NCBI GenBank assembly: GCA_017429325.1
Contig: JAFRPC010000018.1
Location: 1 to 38,387, forward strand
DNA length: 38,387 nucleotides
From: Oscillospiraceae bacterium
GTDB lineage: Bacteria > Bacillota > Clostridia > Oscillospirales > Oscillospiraceae
Reading direction: 5' to 3'
Below the pieces are notes generated by a model. It was not told the DNA's origin and did no database searches. It saw only the letters and a list, made by a program, of their open reading frames with translations. Position numbers and translations under genes: made by a program. Within the stretch, counting starts at the first letter, position 1. Each line of letters begins with the position of its first letter. Below, piece after piece: positions 1 to 7,906 of the stretch.

Positions 1-17
1 CCCAGATCCCGGCCGCC

Positions 18-70
18 CGCGGAATGAAACCTCCGGTCGGGCTACGCCCTCCCTCCGGTTTCATTCCGCG
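18..70. repeat. 14-bp inverted repeat near left edge
   Basis: Positions 18-31 and 57-70 are perfect inverted repeats (arm CGCGGAATGAAACC) around a 25-nt GC-rich loop. There is no T-tract on either side, so a terminator is not supported. It belongs to the repeat-rich stretch 1-265, in which I see no gene. Confidence 0.6.
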
Positions 71-88
71 CCTGCCGAGGACGCAAAG

Positions 89-125
89 TTGTAAACCATG
101 TCCTCGAACAACTTGTAAACCATGT
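89..125. repeat. Two direct repeats TTGTAAACCATGT, possible IS-end remnant
   Basis: The 13-mer TTGTAAACCATGT occurs at 89-101 and again at 113-125, a 24-nt period. Multiple short terminal direct repeats are typical of IS21-type element ends, so this may be a remnant of one. No transposase is present, so the assignment is weak. Confidence 0.3.
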
Positions 126-166
126 GCCCCTTGACACAATGGCCGCCCCTACATCACCCCTCCCCT

Positions 167-187
167 GGTGACTGGTGACTGGTCACT
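167..187. repeat. Heptanucleotide tandem array, unit GGTGACT
   Basis: Three consecutive 7-nt units: GGTGACT, GGTGACT, GGTCACT. This is one of about ten period-7 arrays in the window. The unit contains a stop codon when read through (TGA), and this copy is intergenic. Confidence 0.75.
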
Positions 188-207
188 CGACAAAACGGGG
201 AGCGGGC

Positions 208-231
208 GGACAAGCAATGCTTGTCCCTACA
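208..231 (-). repeat. YGTAGGG-hairpin repeat (stem ACAAGCA)
   Basis: On the minus strand this reads TGTAGGG followed by a hairpin whose arms are GGACAAGCA and TGCTTGTCC. It is one of about eleven short elements here that share the YGTAGGG lead and have different but self-complementary stems. Confidence 0.7.
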
Positions 232-232
232 T

Positions 233-274
233 ACTTATTACTTATTACTTCTTACTTATTACTTCCTACTTGTT
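233..274. repeat. Heptanucleotide tandem array, unit ACTTATT, overlapping mnmG stop
   Basis: Six units in a row: ACTTATT, ACTTATT, ACTTCTT, ACTTATT, ACTTCCT, ACTTGTT. The last two units encode, on the minus strand, the final Asn-Lys and the TAG stop of mnmG. The same unit family recurs inverted at 38213-38246. Confidence 0.8.
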
Positions 275-2257
275 CCGGTGCTGCTCCAGCCAGACCAGGA
301 GGACGGCCACGTCGGCGGGGCTGACGCCGGAGATGCGGCTTGCCTGGCCGATGCTCACGGGGCGGATGCGGGCCAGCTTCTCCCGGGCCTCCGCCTTGAG
401 GGCCGGGATGGCGGCGTAGTCGATGTCCTCCGGGATGCGCCGGTTCTCTGCCCGGCGGAACTCCTCCACCTGGCGCTCCTGCCGGGCGATGTAGCCCGCA
501 TATTTGAGCTGGATCTCCACCTGCTCCCGGACGGGCCGGGGCAGGGCCGGGCGCTGGGTATCGAAGGGGGCTGTGTCGTCATAGCTCAGCTCCGGGCGGC
601 GCACCAGGTCCGCCAGCCGGGCCGAAGTGTCCACCGGGGAGGAGGCCCGGGCCTCCAAAAAGGCGTTCAGCTCCTCGGAGGCGGCGACGCCCGTGTGCTC
701 CAGGCGCTTGATCTCCCGCTCCACGGCGGCGTATTTCTCCTCCACGGCGGCCAGCCGCTGGTCGGAGATCAGGCCGACGCGGTGGCCGATGGCGCTCAGC
801 CGCCGGTCCGCGTTGTCCTGGCGGTGGAGCAGCCGGTATTCGCTGCGGGAGGTCATGACCCGGTAGGGCTCCTCGGTGCCCTTCGTCACCAGGTCGTCAA
901 TCAGGGCGCCGATGTAGCCGTCGGAGCGCCGGAGGATCAGGGGCGCCTCCCCCTTCAGCTTCAGGGCGGCGTTGACCCCCGCCACGAAGCCCTGGACCGC
1001 GGCCTCCTCGTAGCCGGAGGAGCCGTTGAACTGGCCCGCGCCGTAGAGGCCCGGGACCTTTTTGCACTCTAAGGTGGGCAGCAGCTCCGTGGGGTCCACG
1101 CAGTCGTACTCGATGGCGTAGGCGGGCCGCATCATCTCGGCGTGCTCCAGGCCGGGGACGGAGTGGAGCATTTCCAGCTGCACGTCCTCGGGCAGGGAGG
1201 AGGAGAAGCCCTGGAGGTAGAGCTCCTCGGTGTTCAGCCCCGTGGGCTCCACAAAGAGCTGGTGCCGGGTCTTGTCGGCGAAGCGGACGATCTTGGTCTC
1301 GATGGAGGGGCAGTAGCGGGGCCCGACGCCGGTGACGGTGCCGTCGTAGAGAGGACTGCGGTGGAGGTTTTGTCTTATAATTTCGTGCGTTTTTTCGTTG
1401 GTATAGGTGAGGTAGCAGACAGCTTGGTTCCGTGGCGCTTGTCGATCCGTCCCCTCATCCGTCATCGGGCTTGCGGGGGACGCCCGATGACACCTTCCCC
1501 CCGGGGGGAAGGCTTTGGATGCGTCTCCTGTTGCCTGTTGCCCGTTGCCTGTTGCCTGTGTGGTAAACGAAAACGGCTCGATCTCCTCGTCTCCGGGCTG
1601 GAGCTCCATTTGGGTGAAGTCCACGCTGCGGGCGTTGATGCGGGGCGGGGTGCCGGTCTTGAAGCGGCGCAGGCGCAGGCCCAGGCGCCGCAGGCAGTCG
1701 GAGAGGCCCAGGGCGGCGTGCATCCCGTCGGGGCCGGAGGAGAGGACCGTCTCGCCGATGATGACGCGGCTGTCCAGGAAGGTGCCCGTCGCCAGGACGA
1801 CGGCCCGGGCCCGGTAGAAGGCCCCAAGCCGGGTGCTGAGGCCGCAGACGGCCCCGTCCTCTGTCTCGACGGAGACCACCTCGGCCTGCTTGAGGTCCAG
1901 GTTCTCCTGGAGCTCCAGGACGTGCTTCATGTATTCCTGGTAGCGCCGCCGGTCCGCCTGGGCCCGGAGGGAGTGGACCGCGGGGCCCTTGCCCCGGTTC
2001 AGCATCCGGTACTGGATGCAGCAGCGGTCCGCGGCGACGGCCATCTCCCCGCCCAGGGCGTCCAGCTCCCGGACCAGGTGGCCCTTGCCGGTGCCGCCGA
2101 TAGCGGGGTTGCAGGGCATGTTGCCCACGGCGTCTAAGTTGATAGTGAACACCGCCGTCCGCAGCCCCAGCCGCGCCGCGGCCAGCCCGGCCTCGATCCC
2201 GGCGTGCCCCGCGCCGACTACGGCAACTTCATATTCCCCAGCTTCATACTGTTTCAT
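266..2257 (-). CDS. mnmG: tRNA uridine-5-carboxymethylaminomethyl(34) synthesis enzyme MnmG, with in-frame repeat insertion
   Basis: FAD-dependent partner of MnmE that installs the carboxymethylaminomethyl group on wobble U34 of tRNAs in the cytoplasm. The 663-residue product begins with a dinucleotide-binding motif ([12 protein letters not shown], about residues 13-24), then the family block [11 protein letters not shown] (about 50-60). It carries [20 protein letters not shown] near 205-224 and the C-terminal family region ([18 protein letters not shown]). MnmG is usually about 620-630 residues. The surplus is a roughly 41-residue low-complexity segment at 233-273, between EPFSFTT and [18 protein letters not shown], encoded by repeats at 1437-1561. 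The flanking conserved blocks remain in register, so the frame is intact. The last codons and stop lie in a heptamer array. The ATG at 2257 has only a weak SD, and the gene has its own promoter. Confidence 0.95.
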   Translation of the reverse strand: MKQYEAGEYEVAVVGAGHAGIEAGLAAARLGLRTAVFTINLDAVGNMPCNPAIGGTGKGHLVRELDALGGEMAVAADRCCIQYRMLNRGKGPAVHSLRAQADRRRYQEYMKHVLELQENLDLKQAEVVSVETEDGAVCGLSTRLGAFYRARAVVLATGTFLDSRVIIGETVLSSGPDGMHAALGLSDCLRRLGLRLRRFKTGTPPRINARSVDFTQMELQPGDEEIEPFSFTTQATGNGQQATGDASKAFPPGGRCHRASPASPMTDEGTDRQAPRNQAVCYLTYTNEKTHEIIRQNLHRSPLYDGTVTGVGPRYCPSIETKIVRFADKTRHQLFVEPTGLNTEELYLQGFSSSLPEDVQLEMLHSVPGLEHAEMMRPAYAIEYDCVDPTELLPTLECKKVPGLYGAGQFNGSSGYEEAAVQGFVAGVNAALKLKGEAPLILRRSDGYIGALIDDLVTKGTEEPYRVMTSRSEYRLLHRQDNADRRLSAIGHRVGLISDQRLAAVEEKYAAVEREIKRLEHTGVAASEELNAFLEARASSPVDTSARLADLVRRPELSYDDTAPFDTQRPALPRPVREQVEIQLKYAGYIARQERQVEEFRRAENRRIPEDIDYAAIPALKAEAREKLARIRPVSIGQASRISGVSPADVAVLLVWLEQHRNK
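1437..1561 (-). repeat. Repeat-derived in-frame insertion inside mnmG
   Basis: Two modules lie in the coding direction. First is a CAACAGG heptamer array (1527-1558, about 4.5 units). Second is a palindromic module (about 1451-1516) with a perfect GGAAGG/CCTTCC-type stem and a second stem formed by 1463-1470 and 1482-1489. The same pair of modules, in the same order, orientation and reading frame, occurs in moaA (31064-31175). The encoded peptide contains KAFPPGGR and [11 protein letters not shown]. Confidence 0.85.
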
Positions 2258-2292
2258 AATTTCGCTGAACTCCCAAAAACTTTATCTATAGT

Positions 2293-2321
2293 ATTATAAC
2301 GGATAATCCCGGAATTGGCAA
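2293..2321 (-). promoter_or_regulatory. Sigma-A promoter of mnmG
   Basis: On the minus strand TTGCCA (2316-2321) is followed after 17 nt by TATAAT (2293-2298). Only one base differs from the consensus. The predicted transcript starts near 2286, about 30 nt ahead of the mnmG ATG. Confidence 0.75.
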
Positions 2322-2364
2322 GTATTTGAACATTTTTTCCGGGCAAGGAAACGCCGGGCAAATA

Positions 2365-2427
2365 AGATAATCCGAAAAAGAGGCAGAAAGTATCCTGCGA
2401 TACCCCTGCCTCTTCCTCGGCTTATCT
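2365..2427. repeat. Long imperfect hairpin between divergent promoters
   Basis: Positions 2365-2386 pair with 2406-2427 over 22 nt with three mismatches. An inner hairpin GTATC/GATAC sits in the loop. The rest of 2258-2609 holds the mnmG and pyrophosphatase promoters and no credible gene. It could be a small mobile repeat or a structured RNA; no T-tract follows it on either strand. Confidence 0.5.
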
Positions 2428-2528
2428 CTGTTTCATTTTTGACAGCTTTTCCCCCATAAACGAGGCGCTTTCTGCAGCGTTTTCTGTCCTGTGATCGTTC
2501 ATTTGCGGAAACTCAAGAAGTAAAAGGA

Positions 2529-2557
2529 TTGACAAACAGAGAAAAATCCGGCATAAT
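2529..2557 (+). promoter_or_regulatory. Sigma-A promoter of the pyrophosphatase gene
   Basis: TTGACA (2529-2534), a 17-nt spacer and CATAAT (2552-2557) form a near-consensus promoter. The start site is predicted near 2564, leaving a leader of about 46 nt before the ATG at 2610. Confidence 0.8.
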
Positions 2558-2609
2558 AAATAGGATAGAGCATTGATATTCACCTTTGCCGACTACAAAG
2601 GAGGTTTCT

Positions 2610-4226
2610 ATGGAACAGGTTTTTGTTACCGGTCACAGAAATCCGGATACGGACTCCATCGTCTCCGCTATGAGCTACGCGGGCCTGCGCAATGCGCTGG
2701 GGGAGCGGGGCTACACCGCCGCCCGGCTGGGCCACCTCAACGACGAATCCAAGCGCATTCTGGAGCGCTTCGGCTTTGAGCCGCCGGTCTACGTCAAGGA
2801 CATGCGCACCCAGGTCCTGGACCTGGACTATGACACGCCCCCCGCCCTGAGCGCCGGGCTCACCGTGGGCCGGGGCTGGAACATCCTTCGCAACGACGCC
2901 ACCATCACCGCTATCCCCGTCACCAACGAGGACGGGAGCCTCTTCGGGATGCTCTCCTCCGGCGACGTTGCAGACTACGACATGCAGACCATCGAGGACC
3001 CCATGGTGCGGGAGGTCCCCCTGTTCAACCTGCTCTCCATTTTGGAGGGCCGGGTCCTGAACGAGGCGGGCTCCTGCGTGGACACCATCTCCGGCGAGGT
3101 GGTGATGGCCGTGCCCAAGGGCGCGGAGCAGCAGCTCTTTCCCCATGAAAATTACATCGCGGTCTGCGGCGACCAGCCGGAGGTCATTCGCTGGGCGCTG
3201 GAGTCCAACATCCACTGCCTGATCCTCTGCGAGGCGGAGCTCAGCCCGGAGCTGCGGGCTCTGGAGACCCGGACCTGCATTATCTCCACCCCCTTCACCG
3301 CCTATCGGGCGGCCCGGCTGATCTTCCAGTCCATTCCCATCGCCCGCATCTGCCAGTCCACGAACCTCGTCACCTTCCACCTGACGGACTATCTGGACGA
3401 CGTGCGGGAGGTGGTCTCCAAGACCCGCTACCGCTGCTATCCCATCCTCGACGAATCGGACAAGGTCGTGGGCACCCTCTCCCGCTACCATCTGCTGAAG
3501 CCCCGCCGCAAGAAGGTGGTCTTAGTGGACCACAACGAGGCGGCCCAGTCCGTACCGGGTTTGGACCAGGTGGAGCTTCTGGGCATCATCGACCACCACC
3601 GGCTGGCGGATATCCAGTCCGGCAACCCCATCTTTTTCCGCAACGAGATCGTGGGCAGCACCACCACCATCGTGGCGGAGATGTACCAGGAAAAGGGCCT
3701 CATGCCCTCCAAAAAGATGGCAGGCCTCATGTGCGCCGCCATCATCTCCGATACGGTCATCTTCAAATCCCCCACCTCGACACCCCGGGACAGGGCCATT
3801 GCTGAGCGGCTGGCCCGCATTGCAGGCCTGGACCTGGACGAGCTGGGCCAGTTCATCTTTGCGGCCTCTCTGGGGGCCGGGAAGACCGCCCGGGACCTGA
3901 TGTACACCGATTTCAAGGACTTCCACATCGCGGGCCACTACCTGGGCGTGAGCCAGATCACCTGCGTGGATTCGGTGTCCATGCTGGCCCGGAAGGAGGA
4001 ATTCCTGGCCGAGATGGAGAAGGCCCAGGCCGAGAAGGGCTACAACTTCATGATCCTCATGCTCACCGACGTGCTGCTGGAGGGCACCCAGATCATCTTC
4101 CTGGGCAACGCCGACGACATCGCCCAGGCCTTCGGGGTGGAGCCCAAGGACGGGACCCTCTTCCTGCCCGGCGTCATGAGCCGCAAGAAGCAGGTCATCC
4201 CCATGTTGTCCGCTCTGTGGGGTTGA
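2610..4226 (+). CDS. Putative manganese-dependent inorganic pyrophosphatase with CBS and DRTGG domains
   Basis: Family II (DHH) pyrophosphatase: hydrolyses PPi to phosphate in the cytoplasm using Mn. The 538-residue protein has the metal-binding GHRNPDTD at 8-15, two CBS segments (about 70-125 and 245-300) with a DRTGG-type region between them, then the DHH signature IIDHHR (326-331). The C-terminal substrate-binding SRKKQ is at 524-528. Family enzymes without the insert are about 310 residues; the extra length is the CBS/DRTGG regulatory block, which in characterised relatives binds adenine nucleotides. The ATG at 2610 is chosen because AAAGGAGG lies at 2597-2604; an in-frame ATG at 2586 lacks an SD. 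It has its own promoter. Confidence 0.9.
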   Translation: MEQVFVTGHRNPDTDSIVSAMSYAGLRNALGERGYTAARLGHLNDESKRILERFGFEPPVYVKDMRTQVLDLDYDTPPALSAGLTVGRGWNILRNDATITAIPVTNEDGSLFGMLSSGDVADYDMQTIEDPMVREVPLFNLLSILEGRVLNEAGSCVDTISGEVVMAVPKGAEQQLFPHENYIAVCGDQPEVIRWALESNIHCLILCEAELSPELRALETRTCIISTPFTAYRAARLIFQSIPIARICQSTNLVTFHLTDYLDDVREVVSKTRYRCYPILDESDKVVGTLSRYHLLKPRRKKVVLVDHNEAAQSVPGLDQVELLGIIDHHRLADIQSGNPIFFRNEIVGSTTTIVAEMYQEKGLMPSKKMAGLMCAAIISDTVIFKSPTSTPRDRAIAERLARIAGLDLDELGQFIFAASLGAGKTARDLMYTDFKDFHIAGHYLGVSQITCVDSVSMLARKEEFLAEMEKAQAEKGYNFMILMLTDVLLEGTQIIFLGNADDIAQAFGVEPKDGTLFLPGVMSRKKQVIPMLSALWG

Positions 4227-4231
4227 TCCAC

Positions 4232-4321
4232 ATTGAAAGTTGAAAATTGCAAATGAATGTGTTTCTCAAATTGCAATTTGAGAAACTCCGAAACTTTCAA
4301 CTTTTCACTTTCAACTTTTCA
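4232..4321. repeat. Composite palindromic element: 26-bp perfect palindrome flanked by heptamer arrays
   Basis: A perfect 26-bp palindrome at 4261-4286 (core CAAATTGCAATTTG) is flanked on the left by three units of RTTGAAA (4232-4252) and on the right by four units of CTTTCAA/CTTTTCA (4294-4321), so the whole element is an inverted repeat. A second copy at 29215-29312 is inverted relative to this one and has compensatory stem changes. It fills the gap between the pyrophosphatase and the flavoprotein and ends just before the SD of the latter. Confidence 0.85.
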
Positions 4322-4335
4322 CTCAGGAGGAACTT

Positions 4336-5241
4336 ATGCGATACGACATCGTGATCATAGGCGCCGGGCCTGCGGGGCTCACTGCCGCCATTTACGCACG
4401 GCGGGCGGGGAAATCCGTCCTCGTGCTGGAAAAGGACAGCTTCGGCGGGCAGATCACCTTCTCCCCCAAGCTGGAGAACTACCCCGGCTTTGAGTCCGTC
4501 TCCGGCAATGAGCTGGCCCAGCGGATGCTGGAGCAGGCCCTGGGCCTGGGGGCTGACGTGGAGATGGACACCGTCACCGGCCTCGAAAACGGCCCTGTGA
4601 AGACCGTCATCGGGGAGATGGCCCGCTATGAGGGCCGGGCGGTCATCATCGCCGCCGGAGCCCGGCACCGCCGCTTAGGCCTGCCCCGGGAGGAGGAGTT
4701 CATCGGCAACGGTCTCTCCTTCTGCGCGGTCTGCGACGGCGCCTTCTACCAGGACGGCCACGCCGCCGTCATCGGCGGCGGCAACACCGCCCTCCAGGAG
4801 ATCGTCCTGCTCTCCGAGACCTGCCGGAAGGTGACGGTGGTCCAGAATCTGGCCTTCCTCACCGGGGAGCAGAAGATGGTGGACCTGGTGCTCTCTCGGC
4901 CCAACGTGGAGATCCTCTACTCCACCGTCTGCGTGGGCTATCTGGGCGAGGCCGCCTTGACGGGCCTGCGGCTGCAAAACACCCTGAGCGGCGCCGAGAC
5001 GGAGCTCGCCGTGGACGGGGCCTTCCTGGCCATCGGCACCGAGCCGGAGAATCTGGCCTACGCGGCCCTGGCCCCCCTGAACGAAGCGGGCTACATTAAG
5101 GCCGACGAGAGCTGCACGACGCCCACCCCCGGCATTTTTGCCGCGGGAGACTGCCGCACCAAGGCCTGGCGGCAGGTGGCGACTGCCGTGGCCGACGGCG
5201 CCGCGGCGGCCCTGAACGCCTGCCGGTATCTGGACCGGTAA
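4336..5241 (+). CDS. Thioredoxin reductase-like FAD/NAD(P)-dependent oxidoreductase
   Basis: Low-molecular-weight thioredoxin-reductase family flavoprotein, 301 residues, about the usual length (about 305-320). It has an N-terminal FAD motif IIGAGPAGLTAAIYARRAG (7-25), FGGQI (36-40), the redox-active CAVC at 130-133 followed by DGAFY, an NAD(P)-binding VIGGGNTALQE near 140-150, and a C-terminal FAD block GIFAAGDCRTKAWRQVATAVADGAAAA. It transfers electrons from NAD(P)H to thioredoxin or a related dithiol partner in the cytoplasm. AGGAGG lies 5 nt before the ATG. The gene stands about 40 nt ahead of the first CotH protein and may be transcribed with it. No thioredoxin gene is adjacent, so the partner is unknown. 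Confidence 0.9.
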   Translation: MRYDIVIIGAGPAGLTAAIYARRAGKSVLVLEKDSFGGQITFSPKLENYPGFESVSGNELAQRMLEQALGLGADVEMDTVTGLENGPVKTVIGEMARYEGRAVIIAAGARHRRLGLPREEEFIGNGLSFCAVCDGAFYQDGHAAVIGGGNTALQEIVLLSETCRKVTVVQNLAFLTGEQKMVDLVLSRPNVEILYSTVCVGYLGEAALTGLRLQNTLSGAETELAVDGAFLAIGTEPENLAYAALAPLNEAGYIKADESCTTPTPGIFAAGDCRTKAWRQVATAVADGAAAALNACRYLDR

Positions 5242-5280
5242 GGATTTCCGAACGAATCGTCTTTGGGGGAGGTGACGACC

Positions 5281-7890
5281 CTGAATTTCATCTGGATTTT
5301 AGCTGCGACAGCCCTGCTGGGCGGCGGGCTCGGGGCCGCCCTGTCCCACATCCCCGGCAGGCGCGGCGGGACGCTGCTGAGCGGCCTGCTGCTGGCGCCT
5401 GTGAGCGCGGCCCTCTTCGCCGGGGGCCTCTGCCTGCTGAGCAGAAGCACAGAGCCCGCCGTGGTTCTGGACAAAGTGTTCCCGGATCGGCTCTCCAGGC
5501 TGGCAGGCTGCGGCCTGCTGCTGCTTTTGGCCTGCGGCCTGGGCCTTTTCTTCGGCGCGATCCGGGCCAAGGGCCTGCGGCGCTATTTCCGGGCCGTGCA
5601 GGACAGCCGCCTGCACAAGGGCTTGGGCCTGGCCTTGCTGGGCGGCGGCGCCGCGCTGGCTCTGGGCTGTGCCCTGCTGGCCGGGGACCCGCCTCCCGCG
5701 CCGATCCGGCTGACGGAGGTCTGCTGCGCCAACTACCAGCGGGCCGATCCCGATACCGGGAAATACAGCGACTACGTGGAGCTCTGCAACACCTCTGACG
5801 AGACCGTAAACATCGGCGGGTACTTCCTCTCCGACAACGGCAAGAAGCGGGGCCGCTTCCGCCTGCCCGAGCTGAGCCTGGAGCCCGGCGCCTGTGTGCT
5901 GCTTTGGGCCGACGGCACCGGGACCTCGGGCCAGTGGGGCGGCGAGGCCATTCACCTGAACTTCTCCCTGAAGGAAGGGGAAACGCTCTGGTTCAGTTCT
6001 CCCTTTGGGGTCCTGCTGGAGCGGGTGACGATCCCGGCGCCCCACAAGGACGTTTCCATGAGCCTGGTGGACGGGGAGTGGATCCTGGCCTGGGGAACAC
6101 CGGGCCGGTCCAATGAAACTGCCAAGCCCTATACGCCGCCCAGCCTGGACCCTCCGGTCTTCAGCCTGGCGGGAGGCTTCTATGACGAACCCCAGACCCT
6201 GACCCTCACCGCGGCCCCCGGCTGCGAGATCCACTATACCCTGAACGCCACGCTCCCCTCGGAGAGCAGCCCCCTCTATGAGGGCCCGCTGACCCTGATC
6301 GACTGCTCGGACCAGCCAAACCGGGTCTGGAACCAGGTCAACACGACGCCGGACCGCTCAGCCGTCGTCACCGAGCCCGTGGACAAGGGCATGGTGGTCC
6401 GGGCGGCCGCCTACGGGCCGGATGGCGCCTACAGCGAGACCGTGACAGCGGTCTACTTCATCGGCGAAACCTTTGCCAAATACCGGGACCGCTCGGTGCT
6501 GAGCCTGGTGGTGAACCCGGGCGACCTCTTCGGCAAATACGGCATCATGGTGACGGGTCCGGCGTATGACGAATGGCTGGAGGGGGGCAAGGTGGGCGAC
6601 ACGCCCGACATGAACCTCTACCGCCACGGTCGTGGCTGGGAGCGGGACACACAGATGAGCCTGTGGGACGAGGACGGCACGCTGGTGCTGGACACTGCCT
6701 GCGGGATCCGGCTTCAGGGAAATGCCGCCCGAGCCCAGCGCTACAAGCGCTTTGCCCTCTATTCCCGCCCCCTCTACAGCGGGAGCAGCGTCTTTTCCGT
6801 CCAGCTCTTCTCCGGGGTTGACAGTCACTCGGTCTCCACCCGGGAGGACGCCTACGATTTCGTGGTGCATCAGCTCCTCGAGGACCGGGACCTGGGGACC
6901 CTGGACGCCCTGCCGACGCAGCTCTTCCTGAATGGGGAATTCTACTACAGCTCCTACCTCCGGGAGCGCTATGACAAGCAGTGGTTCCAGTCCCATTACG
7001 GGGTGAAGGAAAAAGAACTCGTGCTCATCAGCGACAACGAGCTGGACTACGGCACCGAGGCGGACTATGCGGACTACGAGGCGCTGATGGACTATATCCA
7101 GACCCACGACTGCGCCAACCCCGCCGTCTGGGCGGAGATCCAGCGGCAAATCGACGTGCAGAGCCTGCTGGATTACCTGGCCGCGAATTTCTACTGCAAC
7201 AACATCGACTGGCGCTTCCAGAAGAACTACAAACTCTGGCGGGTCCGTTCCGCCCGGGGCGACGGTGTGCTGGACGGCCGCTGGCGCTGGCTGGCCTACG
7301 ACATGGACGCTGTGGGCTGGGCCTCCATGCGGATTGAGGAGCCTCTGGCCTCCATCGACCCCTTCCACGCCCTGCTGCCCTGGCTCTCCGGCCTGGACAA
7401 CCAGACCATCTATTTAGACATGCCCCTCTTCAGCGATTTGCTGAAAAACCCGGAGTTCAAGACCCGCTTCATCCAGACCTATCTGGACCTGATGAACGTC
7501 AACTTCGACCTCGACTACGCCATGCCGGTGCTGGAGGAATTCGGGCTGACGGAGCACTGGCTCTGGACCGATTTTCTGACGGAGCGGCCGCCTTATGCCC
7601 TGGAGAATCTGCGGCAGGCTATGGAGCTGGAGGGCGAGGCCTGTACCCTCACGCTGCGCCTCTCCGACGCGGCGGGCGGCAGCGTCCGCCTGAATACCAC
7701 GCAGCCCGACTGCTCCGGCGAGGCCTGGAGCGGGACCTGGCTCACGGGCGTACCGCTGACCCTGAGCGCGGAAGCGGCTCCCGGCTGGCGCTTTGTGGGC
7801 TGGCGCGGCGACGCGGAAGGCGCGGAGAACGAGCTTCTCCTCACCCCTACGGGCGATCTGGCTGTGACGGCTGTCTTTGAGAAACGATGA
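5281..7890 (+). CDS. Membrane protein with lamin-tail and CotH kinase domains, copy 1
   Basis: About 869 residues. Four hydrophobic helices occupy roughly residues 1-140. They are followed by a lamin-tail domain (LTEVCCANYQR, SDYVELCNTSDE, YFLSDNGKKRGRF), a chitobiase C-terminal-like beta domain (GGFYDEPQTLTLT, EIHYTLN) and a CotH-type kinase region (SVLSLVV, IRLQGNAAR, FLNGEFYYSSYLRERYDKQW, RWRWLAYDMD). At the C-terminus is an InlB/Listeria-type repeat (GWRFVGWRGDAEG). CotH proteins are atypical kinases, first known as spore-coat protein kinases; the extracytoplasmic domains suggest action at the envelope. The strong SD GGGGAGGTGA is placed for a CTG start at 5281, and the next copy has the same arrangement. 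In-frame TTG 5263 and GTG 5272 are alternatives without a well-spaced SD. It is a close paralogue of the next gene. Confidence 0.85.
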   Translation: MNFIWILAATALLGGGLGAALSHIPGRRGGTLLSGLLLAPVSAALFAGGLCLLSRSTEPAVVLDKVFPDRLSRLAGCGLLLLLACGLGLFFGAIRAKGLRRYFRAVQDSRLHKGLGLALLGGGAALALGCALLAGDPPPAPIRLTEVCCANYQRADPDTGKYSDYVELCNTSDETVNIGGYFLSDNGKKRGRFRLPELSLEPGACVLLWADGTGTSGQWGGEAIHLNFSLKEGETLWFSSPFGVLLERVTIPAPHKDVSMSLVDGEWILAWGTPGRSNETAKPYTPPSLDPPVFSLAGGFYDEPQTLTLTAAPGCEIHYTLNATLPSESSPLYEGPLTLIDCSDQPNRVWNQVNTTPDRSAVVTEPVDKGMVVRAAAYGPDGAYSETVTAVYFIGETFAKYRDRSVLSLVVNPGDLFGKYGIMVTGPAYDEWLEGGKVGDTPDMNLYRHGRGWERDTQMSLWDEDGTLVLDTACGIRLQGNAARAQRYKRFALYSRPLYSGSSVFSVQLFSGVDSHSVSTREDAYDFVVHQLLEDRDLGTLDALPTQLFLNGEFYYSSYLRERYDKQWFQSHYGVKEKELVLISDNELDYGTEADYADYEALMDYIQTHDCANPAVWAEIQRQIDVQSLLDYLAANFYCNNIDWRFQKNYKLWRVRSARGDGVLDGRWRWLAYDMDAVGWASMRIEEPLASIDPFHALLPWLSGLDNQTIYLDMPLFSDLLKNPEFKTRFIQTYLDLMNVNFDLDYAMPVLEEFGLTEHWLWTDFLTERPPYALENLRQAMELEGEACTLTLRLSDAAGGSVRLNTTQPDCSGEAWSGTWLTGVPLTLSAEAAPGWRFVGWRGDAEGAENELLLTPTGDLAVTAVFEKR

Positions 7891-7906
7891 AGGGGAGGTG
7901 GGGACG

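Noticed and set aside
221-2137. Long plus-strand open frames antisense to mnmG (221-1072, 1142-2137)
   Set aside because: GC-rich codon bias leaves antisense frames open. The products are low-complexity Gly/Ala/Leu/Val with no family features, and mnmG covers the same DNA with full conservation.
4261-4286. 26-bp palindrome as a terminator of the pyrophosphatase gene
   Set aside because: There is no loop and no T-tract, and a second copy with compensatory changes lies at 29252-29277, so it is better treated as a repeat element.
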